The notes under the pieces: generated by a model
Databases searched by the model: none
What the model was told of the DNA's origin: nothing
Seen by the model: only the letters and a program-made list of their open reading frames with translations
Assembly (NCBI RefSeq): GCF_000428905.1
Contig: NZ_AUAV01000014.1
Span: 1-64,000 of the forward strand
Origin: Brumicola pallidula DSM 14239 = ACAM 615
GTDB taxonomy: Bacteria; Pseudomonadota; Gammaproteobacteria; Enterobacterales; Alteromonadaceae
Reading direction: 5' to 3'
DNA length: 64,000 nucleotides
Translations under genes and position numbers: made by a program
In this document: one piece after another, positions 1 to 7,278 of the stretch
Position numbering within the stretch: the stretch's first letter is position 1
How the letters are laid out: the number at the start of each line of letters is the position of its first letter

Positions 1-1173
1 AAGTTTGAACGTAATAAACCACACGTAAACGTTGGTACTATCGGCCACGTTGACCACGGTAAAACAACTCTTACAGCGGCAATCACGTCGGTATTAGCAA
101 AGACTTACGGCGGTAGCGCTCAAGCATTTGACCAAATCGATAATGCACCAGAAGAGCGTGAACGCGGTATCACAATTTCTACATCACACGTAGAATATGA
201 TACACCTGCACGTCACTATGCACACGTAGATTGCCCTGGTCACGCCGATTATATTAAAAACATGATCACCGGTGCTGCGCAAATGGATGGCGGTATATTA
301 GTTGTTGCGGCAACGGACGGCCCTATGCCACAAACCCGTGAGCACATCTTGTTAGGTCGCCAAGTGGGTATTCCTTACATGATCGTTTTCATGAATAAAT
401 GTGACATGGTTGATGACGAAGAATTACTAGAACTAGTAGAAATGGAAGTTCGTGAGTTGTTAACAGAATACGAATTCCCAGGTGATGATTTACCGGTAAT
501 TCAAGGTTCAGCACTTAAAGCACTTGAAGGCGACCCAGTATGGGAAGCGAAAATTCTTGAGCTAGCTGAAGCACTGGATAGCTATATTCCAGAGCCAAAG
601 CGCGATGTTGATAAGCCGTTCATTCTTCCAATCGAAGATGTATTCTCAATATCAGGCCGTGGTACAGTTGTTACTGGTCGTGTTGAGCAAGGTATTGTTA
701 AAGTCGGCGAAGAAGTAGAAATCGTTGGTATTAAAGACACCGTTAAAACAACGTGTACGGGCGTCGAAATGTTCCGTAAGCTGTTAGACGAAGGTCGTGC
801 TGGCGAGAACGTCGGTGTTCTATTACGTGGTACTAAGCGTGAAGACGTAGAACGTGGTCAAGTATTAGCGAAGCCTGGTTCAATCAATCCACATACTAAG
901 TTCGAAGCTGAAGTATATATCCTAAGCAAAGATGAAGGCGGCCGTCATACTCCATTTTTCAAAGGCTATCGTCCACAGTTTTACTTCCGTACAACTGACG
1001 TCACAGGTGCTGTAGAGCTTCCTGAAGGCGTAGAGATGGTTATGCCAGGTGACAACTTGAAGTTTGAAGTTGAACTCATTGCTCCTATCGCGATGGACGA
1101 AGGTTTACGCTTCGCAATCCGTGAAGGTGGCCGCACAGTAGGTGCTGGTGTTGTATCAAAGATTGTTGCGTAA
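1..1173 (+). CDS. tuf: Elongation factor Tu (5' end cut by window edge)
   Basis: GTPase that carries aminoacyl-tRNA to the ribosomal A site in the cytoplasm. The frame is open from base 1, so only the first few codons are missing: 390 codons are visible against about 394 in E. coli. The GTPase motifs are plain: GHVDHGKT at the extreme N-terminus, DCPGH, NKCD and the SALKA stretch, followed by the two beta-barrel domains to the usual C-terminal [11 protein letters not shown] strong intrinsic terminator lies 18 bases after the stop and no translation gene follows. This fits the last gene of a str-type operon, although the upstream genes are outside the window. Confidence 0.98.
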   Translation, partial: KFERNKPHVNVGTIGHVDHGKTTLTAAITSVLAKTYGGSAQAFDQIDNAPEERERGITISTSHVEYDTPARHYAHVDCPGHADYIKNMITGAAQMDGGILVVAATDGPMPQTREHILLGRQVGIPYMIVFMNKCDMVDDEELLELVEMEVRELLTEYEFPGDDLPVIQGSALKALEGDPVWEAKILELAEALDSYIPEPKRDVDKPFILPIEDVFSISGRGTVVTGRVEQGIVKVGEEVEIVGIKDTVKTTCTGVEMFRKLLDEGRAGENVGVLLRGTKREDVERGQVLAKPGSINPHTKFEAEVYILSKDEGGRHTPFFKGYRPQFYFRTTDVTGAVELPEGVEMVMPGDNLKFEVELIAPIAMDEGLRFAIREGGRTVGAGVVSKIVA

Positions 1174-1190
1174 TACCGCATTAAATCCTA

Positions 1191-1220
1191 AAAAAGGCGC
1201 TCATTGAGCGCCTTTTTTTT
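1191..1220 (+). terminator. Rho-independent terminator of tuf
   Basis: GGCGCTC, loop ATT, GAGCGCC, followed by eight T on the plus strand and preceded by a run of A. It is a compact GC-rich hairpin 18 bases after the tuf stop. The A-tract on the other side means it could also stop transcription arriving on the minus strand from the small cassette at 1620-2169. Confidence 0.93.
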
Positions 1221-1230
1221 ACTTAAGGAA

Positions 1231-1368
1231 AAGCAGTAAAAGGAGGGGAGGGAGCGTCTTCACCCACACAAACGCGCTGTTCGCCTTCCTTGGCCGCTCG
1301 CTAATGGCATCCCTGCCATTAGAAGGTTTGTGTAGGTTAAGACGCTCCTTCCCCTCCTTTTACTGCTT
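1231..1368. repeat. Long imperfect inverted repeat (cruciform-forming element)
   Basis: The left arm 1231-1260 and right arm 1339-1368 are reverse complements over 30 bases with one mismatch. The pairing continues inward with 1262-1273 against 1326-1337 (one mismatch). In the centre a second perfect 9-bp hairpin pairs 1301-1309 with 1314-1322. The whole 138-bp block would fold into one long hairpin with an inner stem-loop. It has no coding potential of its own. It resembles intergenic REP/MITE-type palindromes, but no second copy was seen in this window, so the repeat-family status is inferred. Confidence 0.8.
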
Positions 1369-1423
1369 ACCACGCACGTGTGGCGTGTGGGCCGAGGTTA
1401 AGCACGGCGATTTAGCATTCACG

Positions 1424-1455
1424 AACAATCAACAATCAACAATCAACCATCAATC
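1424..1455. repeat. Heptamer tandem repeat (AACAATC)
   Basis: Three perfect copies of AACAATC start at 1424, followed by one degenerate copy and a partial one. The array is noncoding and lies between the long inverted repeat and the small cassette on the minus strand. Confidence 0.75.
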
Positions 1456-1619
1456 TAACACCAAATATCGATGCAGCAACGAGCATAATCAGCCTCCTAG
1501 CAAACCCAGCGTGCTAATCTAGTAAGTTATATACAGAAGTTACTTATTGATTGATCCGTCAAATTTATTCTGTGCCCAAATATCTATGATTTCTTGAATA
1601 TCTTTTTTATAAAAATTTA

Positions 1620-1928
1620 TTAATTGAATTGAATTGAATTTTTTGAACAATATGAAATTGATAAATATAAATTATAACCAATAACAAAAAGTAAAAAAAT
1701 TATCGAAACGGATATCAAAAACACGAACAACTCTTTAACTAAAGCCAAGTAATTTACAGAGTTTACATATCCTTTTATACCGTCTATACCATTAGACAAT
1801 GCTGTCAAAACTATCATCAAGAAGAATAGAATAAAAATAGCTTTTCCTAACTGCAAGGAAGACTTAAAACCATATACTAAAAAATTTTTAGTGCTGTAAG
1901 TATGTAAGAAAATCTTATTTATATTCAT
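1620..1928 (-). CDS. Small two-helix membrane protein, unknown function
   Basis: 102 residues, not recognised. Two strongly hydrophobic segments are visible, at roughly residues 29-47 and 66-92, so it is predicted to sit in the inner membrane as a helical hairpin. The gene is very AT-rich compared with tuf and the housekeeping genes, which suggests recent acquisition. It lies 22 bases after the 72-residue gene on the same strand and is probably co-transcribed with it. The ribosome binding site is weak, so expression may depend on coupling to the upstream gene. A membrane immunity or partner protein for the upstream small protein is a possible reading, but no motif supports it directly. Confidence 0.5.
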   Translation of the reverse strand: MNINKIFLHTYSTKNFLVYGFKSSLQLGKAIFILFFLMIVLTALSNGIDGIKGYVNSVNYLALVKELFVFLISVSIIFLLFVIGYNLYLSISYCSKNSIQFN

Positions 1929-1950
1929 AAACTACTCAATCGACCTTTTA

Positions 1951-2169
1951 TCAGCAATGAGAGTTTGCAGGTAAACAGTTACCTGTATTTTCCAGAGTAC
2001 TATTGACTACTTCAGGCATTTGCAAAGCTATTGAAAATTTTCTTGTTACGGCTACACCGGAACCGGCGACAACATTCGAAGTAACCCCTTTTCCTAATGT
2101 TTTTCCAGAAACAGAGCTAGCAGTATCATTGCTAAGTTTTGTACCTTGAGTTCTCGCTACGTGTCCCAT
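1951..2169 (-). CDS. Small protein, unknown function (possible secreted peptide)
   Basis: 72 residues, not recognised. The start is supported by GGGGA placed 7 bases before ATG. The protein is polar, Gly/Ser/Thr/Val-rich with a GxG-rich middle, and ends with two cysteines eight residues apart (C64 and C72, with C72 the last residue), which could form a terminal disulfide loop. It has no clear signal peptide. Because it directly precedes a two-helix membrane protein, a peptide-plus-immunity pair is one hypothesis. A regulatory or phage-derived small protein is equally possible. Confidence 0.45.
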   Translation of the reverse strand: MGHVARTQGTKLSNDTASSVSGKTLGKGVTSNVVAGSGVAVTRKFSIALQMPEVVNSTLENTGNCLPANSHC

Positions 2170-2622
2170 ACTAACATCCCCATAGTAATGCCGGGTAACG
2201 TTACATTGGGTACTACTTTTTAACTATCAATGCTACCGATTTCACAGAACGGAATGAGTGACCACCCGGCGTTCAAGTAATCTGTATTTCTTTAGACTTG
2301 TTGATGCTCACAAAAGATTCAGAGTTGTTCTAAGCGTGATACGTTTGAATAGCAACAGACCACGATTACCAATCGAGATTGGCCTTCGTTTTTTGACTAA
2401 ATTTAATTGTTCCTTGTGTGTAAGCATAAAGGCTATCGGATTGCCGACATGCTGATTTTGATTAACATGAGCTTTGTTGTGGATATATGACAAACATATG
2501 TGGACATAGAACAGGTTACAAAGGAGGTTAGGTTACTCTAGATGAGCGAGCAGTATGTTGCTCGTTGCGCAAGGACGTTCGATTACTAAGGAAAACTCAT
2601 TCAATATTAATGGGGTAAAAAA
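2170..2622. other. Intergenic stretch without a convincing gene
   Basis: 453 bases between the divergent small cassette and the PEP-CTERM gene. An open frame at 2258-2455 could encode 65 residues, but its GTG start has no clear Shine-Dalgarno sequence and an overlapping opposite-strand frame is open too. A small hairpin, CCAATC GA GATTGG, lies near 2370, a few bases before a T-run. The stretch probably also contains the promoters of both flanking genes, which I cannot place reliably. Confidence 0.4.
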
Positions 2623-3387
2623 GTGACTAATACATGCATAAAGGAACTCAAAAGGCAAAAACAAAGGTCGGCTAGAAAAATGGGTTTGGGACTGCTCTTG
2701 TCGACTCTCAGTTTATTTTTCACACAATCTCAAGCCACTATTATCGGAAGTTTTGATACAGGTGTTGACGTTGAAATTTCGTCAACAGTGTCGGTCAATC
2801 AATTTGGGACAGATTTATTTGATGGACTTGTTTACGTTGAAGGTAGTGCTTCGGGTAACAACAGTGGCAGCGATTTCTCTGACTTTTCACTTGGGGCGAA
2901 TGAGACTGGCACCGTCAGTGCGGCGGCGAATGGCCAATTAGACGGTATTGGAGGTTTTGTTCAAAGTTCATGGGAAACGCATGGTTTTTTCAATTTTGGA
3001 AATAATACAGGCTCGAATATTTCCGTAGATGTGACCTTTGACATAACGTGGTTTGCCAATATTTTCACTTCTAGTAGTGACGAAGAAGTCTATGCTACAG
3101 CTGGATTTTTTATTAAAAATAGTTCGGGTGAGAGGGTTTTTGAAGACTGGATTGAATTAGATAGTCTTATTGAAGGACCCGGTACGTTTGGTGTCTCTGA
3201 TTCTTTTGCCGTCAATTTTATTTTTGATTTAGCTGATGGTGATTCCGAAGAATACTTTTTAATCGTAGATAGCTTTGGCTTTGCTGAAAATCTACAGCAG
3301 GTTCCCGAACCTAGTAGTTTACTCTTGGTTGGGCTAGCGCTTTTGTTTACGATTAGAAAACGTAAAATTAGTGTTTTATGCGTTTAG
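2623..3387 (+). CDS. PEP-CTERM sorting domain protein
   Basis: 254-residue exported protein. The N-terminus is basic and followed by a hydrophobic segment ending near SQA, a signal peptide (GTG start with GGGG about 7 bases upstream; ATG at 2680 is the alternative). The mature part is acidic and rich in Gly, Ser, Asp and Phe, typical of exopolysaccharide-associated surface proteins. The C-terminus has the complete tripartite sorting signal: VPEP, a hydrophobic helix and a basic IRKRK cluster. Proteins of this class are recognised by an exosortase, and none is encoded in the window, so the processing enzyme must be elsewhere. No other domain is recognised. The gene is a single cistron in a variable region. 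Confidence 0.88.
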   Translation: MTNTCIKELKRQKQRSARKMGLGLLLSTLSLFFTQSQATIIGSFDTGVDVEISSTVSVNQFGTDLFDGLVYVEGSASGNNSGSDFSDFSLGANETGTVSAAANGQLDGIGGFVQSSWETHGFFNFGNNTGSNISVDVTFDITWFANIFTSSSDEEVYATAGFFIKNSSGERVFEDWIELDSLIEGPGTFGVSDSFAVNFIFDLADGDSEEYFLIVDSFGFAENLQQVPEPSSLLLVGLALLFTIRKRKISVLCV

Positions 3388-3664
3388 CCTAAGCAGGAAT
3401 TTAGCATTTAGAGGTATACGCCCGCAAAAGAGCCTTTCGGTCGTAAAGCTGTGACTTGCTATACTTAACTGCTAAGTAGACCAATTGTTCTAATTTGCAA
3501 CAATCGATAAAATGTTAGCAATAAAAAATTAGCGTTGACCTACAAAAGATAGCTTCTATTTCTACTTACTCTTTTTCAATAGGCAACGCAATGGCCAAAC
3601 AAAGCGGCAAAATCGACGCTTGTTACTTAGATTAGGAATGTATTTTATTCTTTCTTAACTTTAA
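3388..3664. other. Intergenic stretch, no gene seen
   Basis: About 280 bases after the PEP-CTERM gene with stops in all frames, no clear terminator and no RNA gene that I recognise. It leads into a decayed transporter fragment, so it may itself be degenerate coding sequence. Confidence 0.4.
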
Positions 3665-3862
3665 AAGAAGGAAGCTACTCTAGCTGCTCTTGATACTGGA
3701 ATTATCTTTGTTTATACGGCCTTAATGGTCGCAATTGGCTTTTATGTGAACTATCGCCAGAACAACGCAGACGATTACTATGTTACATGCCGCAGACTCG
3801 GGCCGTTAGCATATCGACCATTCATTCAGTTCCAATCTTCAATGCTTAGTTTCAAACTTTAA
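3665..3862 (+). pseudogene. Remnant of a sodium:solute symporter (SSS family)
   Basis: Read in frame from 3665, the sequence gives a helix starting at DTGIIFVYTALMVAIGF (from 3692), then NADDYYV and RRLGPLAY. This is the first transmembrane helix and the signature loop (DY[FY]xAGRxLG) of the SSS symporter N-terminus. An in-frame TAA sits immediately upstream (3662-3664), there is no start codon, and similarity ends abruptly after LGPLAY at 3814. The frame then runs on without recognisable helices to a stop at 3860-3862. It is therefore a fragment of about 50 codons from a protein of about 500 residues. The family call is by eye from the motif. Confidence 0.65.
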
Positions 3863-3926
3863 TATATTCAAAGAGTATCGTGAGCTTCAAGATCTTGAAG
3901 TAAGTTTATTTATCAAGGCTCAAATT

Positions 3927-4802
3927 TTAGTCTGCCAAGTAACTCGTAATCGCACTTTTAATAAATTGTATCCGATTAGGAGTCATTGCTATACGATTAA
4001 GGCACAAATACAGATTTTCGCCAACAGGGTTATTGAGGTAATGTATTTTTACGAGGTCTTGTTGACGGAAAGCTTGTGCGGCATGCAATGGTAGGACCGT
4101 AAATCCGAATCCTCTGCTTACCGGTTCCAATATCAGGCTAATTTGGTTTGAAAAGCCCTTATGCATGAATTGTTCAACGTGTTTAAATTCTTCAAAATTT
4201 TCACTCAGCAAAAGTCGCCCATGATGGGGCGCATCTGGATGCGAAATAAATCCTAACTCAAGCAATTTTTGCCAGTTAACCGATGTGACATTATTTGATG
4301 TTACTAAAACGAGCGGTTCGATCGCTATTTTCTTACTCGACACGTTGCTAAGTTTGCTTAGATCGGTGAGTATGCCTAGGTCAATCTTACGATCAGCTAA
4401 CGCACGTTCAATATCCCGATTTGGGGCAAAAACGTAATCTACAAGCAGATTTGGATACAAGCGCTGCTGATTAAGCAGGAATGGATAGAGGCGCAGCCCA
4501 ACGCTTCCTGGCGAAGCAATTTTTATTTTACCTTCATATGTTTCGTCATGTTTGATCAATTGTTCTAGTTCTTCAGACGACCGTAAAAGCTCATGACCTC
4601 TTTGATATAACTGTTCACCTGCATCCGTTAATGAAAACGACTTTCCGTCTCTTATTAGTAGTGGAGTTTCAAGCTGTAACTCGAGTTTTTTGATGTGCTG
4701 ACTAACGCCAGACTGCGTCATGAAAAGCTGGTCGGCTGTGCGCGTGAAGTGACCGATATCAACAAGAGTGCAAAATGTCTTCAATAAATGTTGATTAATC
4801 AT
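3927..4802 (-). CDS. LysR-family transcriptional regulator
   Basis: 291 residues, normal LysR length. Residues 1-60 form the winged helix-turn-helix (FTRTADQLFMTQSGVSQHIKK), and about 90-290 form the two-lobed periplasmic-binding-protein-like effector domain. It is divergent from the VOC/outer-membrane/racemase genes starting at 4896 with only 93 bases between, the usual arrangement for a LysR protein controlling its neighbour. Two direct copies of TCATAATT lie in that gap. The effector is unknown. An amino acid or organic acid would fit a racemase-family enzyme in the target cluster, but this is inference. Confidence 0.93.
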   Translation of the reverse strand: MINQHLLKTFCTLVDIGHFTRTADQLFMTQSGVSQHIKKLELQLETPLLIRDGKSFSLTDAGEQLYQRGHELLRSSEELEQLIKHDETYEGKIKIASPGSVGLRLYPFLLNQQRLYPNLLVDYVFAPNRDIERALADRKIDLGILTDLSKLSNVSSKKIAIEPLVLVTSNNVTSVNWQKLLELGFISHPDAPHHGRLLLSENFEEFKHVEQFMHKGFSNQISLILEPVSRGFGFTVLPLHAAQAFRQQDLVKIHYLNNPVGENLYLCLNRIAMTPNRIQFIKSAITSYLAD

Positions 4803-4895
4803 TACCGTATGTTCTCATAATTATAATAAATCATAATTTTTCTATTTTAACATGAGAGGTATAATTCACCTATCTAATCAGCAAAGGTAACAATC
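4803..4895. promoter_or_regulatory. Divergent LysR/VOC regulatory region
   Basis: Direct repeats TCATAATT at 4815-4822 and 4831-4838 are 16 bases apart start to start. A TATAAT hexamer at 4860-4865 is a good -10 for the VOC gene with no good -35, as expected for an activator-dependent promoter. AAAGG precedes the VOC start by about 8 bases. The repeats are candidate LysR contacts. Confidence 0.45.
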
Positions 4896-5396
4896 ATGAG
4901 TAAAGCATATCCAAGAACCTTTTCACACATCGGTATTTCAGTTCCAGATATCGACAAGGCAGTTAAATTTTATACCGACGTCTTAGGATGGTATCAGTTA
5001 GTGGCGCCGACAACCGTTTTAGAGGATGACTCTCCGATTGGCGTAATGTGCACCGATGTATTTGGGGCCAGTTGGGGGCAGTTTAAAATAGCTCATTTAT
5101 CAACGGGCGATCGCATTGGAGTCGAACTGTTTGAGTTTACTAACCAAGAGCAACCTGAAAATAACTTTGAATACTGGAAAACGGGCGTATTCCATTTTTG
5201 TGTTCAAGATCCTAATTTAGAGGAATTAGTCATCAAGATCGTCGAAGCCGGCGGTAAAAAACGAATGGAAAAACCGCGTTACTATTATCCCGGCGAAAAA
5301 CCATACAGAATGATATATATGGAAGACCCATTCGGAAATATTCTCGAAATATACAGCCATAGTTATGAACTAACCTATGCGGCGGTAGCTGAATAA
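4896..5396 (+). CDS. VOC superfamily (glyoxalase/dioxygenase-like) protein
   Basis: 166-residue cytoplasmic protein with two beta-alpha-beta-beta-beta halves typical of the vicinal oxygen chelate superfamily. Likely metal ligands are H11 (FSHIGISV), E77 or E80 (GVELFEF), H100 (VFHFCVQD) and E151 (GNILEIYSH), so a metal site appears intact. Family members include glyoxalase I, ring-cleaving dioxygenases and methylmalonyl-CoA epimerase; the sequence does not decide among them. It is the first gene after the divergent LysR regulator. A perfect inverted repeat follows its stop, so it may be partly separated from the downstream outer-membrane gene. Confidence 0.88.
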   Translation: MSKAYPRTFSHIGISVPDIDKAVKFYTDVLGWYQLVAPTTVLEDDSPIGVMCTDVFGASWGQFKIAHLSTGDRIGVELFEFTNQEQPENNFEYWKTGVFHFCVQDPNLEELVIKIVEAGGKKRMEKPRYYYPGEKPYRMIYMEDPFGNILEIYSHSYELTYAAVAE

Positions 5397-5411
5397 CTTA
5401 ACAATTGACTA

Positions 5412-5448
5412 TCGCCTTAGGAATATAAAATCTGCTTTCCTAAGGCGA
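5412..5448. terminator. Inverted repeat after VOC gene, possible terminator or mRNA end
   Basis: A perfect 11-bp inverted repeat: TCGCCTTAGGA at 5412-5422 and its complement at 5438-5448, with a 15-base loop. No T-tract follows, so it may attenuate transcription or stabilise an mRNA end rather than act as a classical terminator. Confidence 0.5.
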
Positions 5449-5546
5449 CAACAATAATAACAAGTCTTACTTGTTTAATTTTTTCTACATAGCTATATTT
5501 GTTGCATTATCTCGTGGGTACGCCCTATATATTTTAAAGAGAACAA

Positions 5547-6479
5547 ATGGCAGCTTCGCGTTTTACACTAATTGCATTCTTGTTAATTATTCCAATGCAT
5601 CCGGTTTTTAGTGCGGATGATAACCTTGAATACAAAGTACAAACTCAACTTCGTTTTGATGATCGTTCTAATCGTGAGCATCGATTTCAATATCGGGTTC
5701 GCGCTTATTCAGCGTTTCATATTCCTAATTCAAAGTGGAGTATCAACGCTTTTGGCGTCACGGGTAACGAATTCTCTTCCAGCTATAATACTATTGATAG
5801 TGATATTTCTAACCACTTCAAACTTCGTCATATCTATTTCAAACACACAGGCGCATTAGGCAGCAAGACAGAAATTGGAGTCATTCCAACTTATAAAGGA
5901 CGAGTTTCTTCTAGCGGTCTTGCAAAGGACGGTTGGATTAAAGGTGCTAGACATGTCTATGCTTACTCCTCAAAAACAAAGTTTGAAATGGTCCTCGGTG
6001 AGCTGGAAGATGATCAAGCGGAAACCGCACTCGACGCATTTAAAAAGCTGAATTATGTGGAACTGGAAATGTCGTCTTATATTAATGATGTTTCAAGTTA
6101 TGAGATTAGTCTTGAGCGAATGACACAAGCCAATTTTGTCAGAGCAGAGTACCGTTTATTTCTTGCACATTCACCGATCTATTCATTTGAGCTAATTAGT
6201 CGCGTTTCAACATCGAAGACCAAAGTTGTTATTGGTATTGAAGACAGTCTGACATTATTTGCAACGGATGTAGCTTATTATGCTTATTATTCGTACGTAA
6301 GTGATAACTTTGGTGCACGAGCTGAGCTTACGGAAGACTTCATTACAACCGGGCATGGTTTGTCGATCGAATCAGATACTGCACTGTTTAATTCGAAAAA
6401 CTGGAAAGCGTTTGCCCGTTTCGATCTGTTTGACCAAAACTCTCGGTTCATTCTTGGTGTCGGTTACACTTTTGAATAG
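5547..6479 (+). CDS. Predicted outer-membrane beta-barrel protein, unknown function
   Basis: 310 residues, not assigned to a named family. A signal peptide is clear (hydrophobic residues 5-22, cleavage probably after FSA). The rest alternates polar and aromatic residues in short strands, with many Tyr/Phe girdle positions, and ends FILGVGYTFE, a barrel-type last strand with Phe next to the C-terminus. It is most likely an outer-membrane channel or porin-like protein. Its position between a VOC protein and a racemase-family enzyme suggests uptake of a small substrate, but that is inference. Confidence 0.72.
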   Translation: MAASRFTLIAFLLIIPMHPVFSADDNLEYKVQTQLRFDDRSNREHRFQYRVRAYSAFHIPNSKWSINAFGVTGNEFSSSYNTIDSDISNHFKLRHIYFKHTGALGSKTEIGVIPTYKGRVSSSGLAKDGWIKGARHVYAYSSKTKFEMVLGELEDDQAETALDAFKKLNYVELEMSSYINDVSSYEISLERMTQANFVRAEYRLFLAHSPIYSFELISRVSTSKTKVVIGIEDSLTLFATDVAYYAYYSYVSDNFGARAELTEDFITTGHGLSIESDTALFNSKNWKAFARFDLFDQNSRFILGVGYTFE

Positions 6480-6505
6480 CAATAGGCGTATTTAAAGGAA
6501 TTATT

Positions 6506-7219
6506 ATGACTCGACCGACTAAAATGAAAACAATCGGTATTCTTGGCGGTATGAGCAATCAAGCAACGTCTGAATATTATAGAATGATTAATGAATTAAT
6601 AAATCAGCGCTTGGGCGGTTGGGAAATTGCAGAGACACTTATTCAAGGTCTTAATTTTGGTAATATTGAATATTATGTAAGAAATGGATTATGGGATGAA
6701 GCTCGCACTTATATTGAAGCTAAGGCAAAAGGTGCAGAACTTGGTGGAGCCGACATGCTGATTTGTGTGAGTAATACGATGCACTGTGTTCTCGATAATA
6801 TTGACACTGTGGTTAACATTCCGTTTATTCATATTAGTGATCCAACAGGACGAGCAATAAAAGATGCAAAACTCAATAAAGTCGGTATCTTAGGAACAAA
6901 ACCGGTGATGCAAGCAGGCTATATTAAAGACCGATTTAAGCAAAAATTTGATATCGATGTGATTTCGCCAAATCAAGCAGAGCAAATTATAGTGGATAAA
7001 ATAATTTTTGATGAACTGGTTAGAGGGAAAATAACAGCGGCTTCTAAGCAAGCATATATCAAAGTGTGTGAAAACTTATTATCAGCAGGTGCGCAGGGGA
7101 TTATATTAGGTTGTACCGAAATATTTCTGTTGCTGCAACCGAAGGATTTACCACAAGCTCCATTATTTAATACAACAGAACTGCATACTAAAGCGGCTGT
7201 TGAGTTAGCACTGTCTTAA
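6506..7219 (+). CDS. Aspartate/glutamate racemase family protein
   Basis: 237 residues, the usual size of this family. AAGGA lies 8-9 bases before the chosen ATG. The N-terminal IGILGGMS loop and the C-terminal catalytic GCTE (C203) are present. At the first catalytic position the family normally has Cys before Asn-Thr; here the motif is CVSNTMH, with Ser89 in that place. E. coli YgeA, a broad-specificity racemase, has Thr at this site, so a YgeA-like enzyme is the closest reading and the protein need not be dead. It is the last gene of the cluster facing the LysR regulator and is followed by a perfect hairpin. Confidence 0.87.
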   Translation: MTRPTKMKTIGILGGMSNQATSEYYRMINELINQRLGGWEIAETLIQGLNFGNIEYYVRNGLWDEARTYIEAKAKGAELGGADMLICVSNTMHCVLDNIDTVVNIPFIHISDPTGRAIKDAKLNKVGILGTKPVMQAGYIKDRFKQKFDIDVISPNQAEQIIVDKIIFDELVRGKITAASKQAYIKVCENLLSAGAQGIILGCTEIFLLLQPKDLPQAPLFNTTELHTKAAVELALS

Positions 7220-7232
7220 ATTAAAAAGTGAG

Positions 7233-7263
7233 GCTGGCCCCAAGAATAATTACTCGGGCCAGC
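7233..7263. terminator. Hairpin between convergent genes
   Basis: GCTGGCCC (7233-7240) and GGGCCAGC (7256-7263) pair perfectly around a 15-base loop, between the 3' ends of the racemase gene and the minus-strand chemoreceptor gene. There is no T-run, so bidirectional termination is probable but not certain. Confidence 0.5.
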
Positions 7264-7278
7264 ATAATGAAGTGCTGG

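Noticed and set aside
1304-1522. 72-codon open frame on plus strand
   Set aside because: It runs through the right arm of the long inverted repeat and the heptamer array, has no ribosome binding site and no protein-like composition.
1622-1640. GAATT pentamer run
   Set aside because: Only three short copies within the 3' end of an AT-rich gene; simple sequence rather than a meaningful array.
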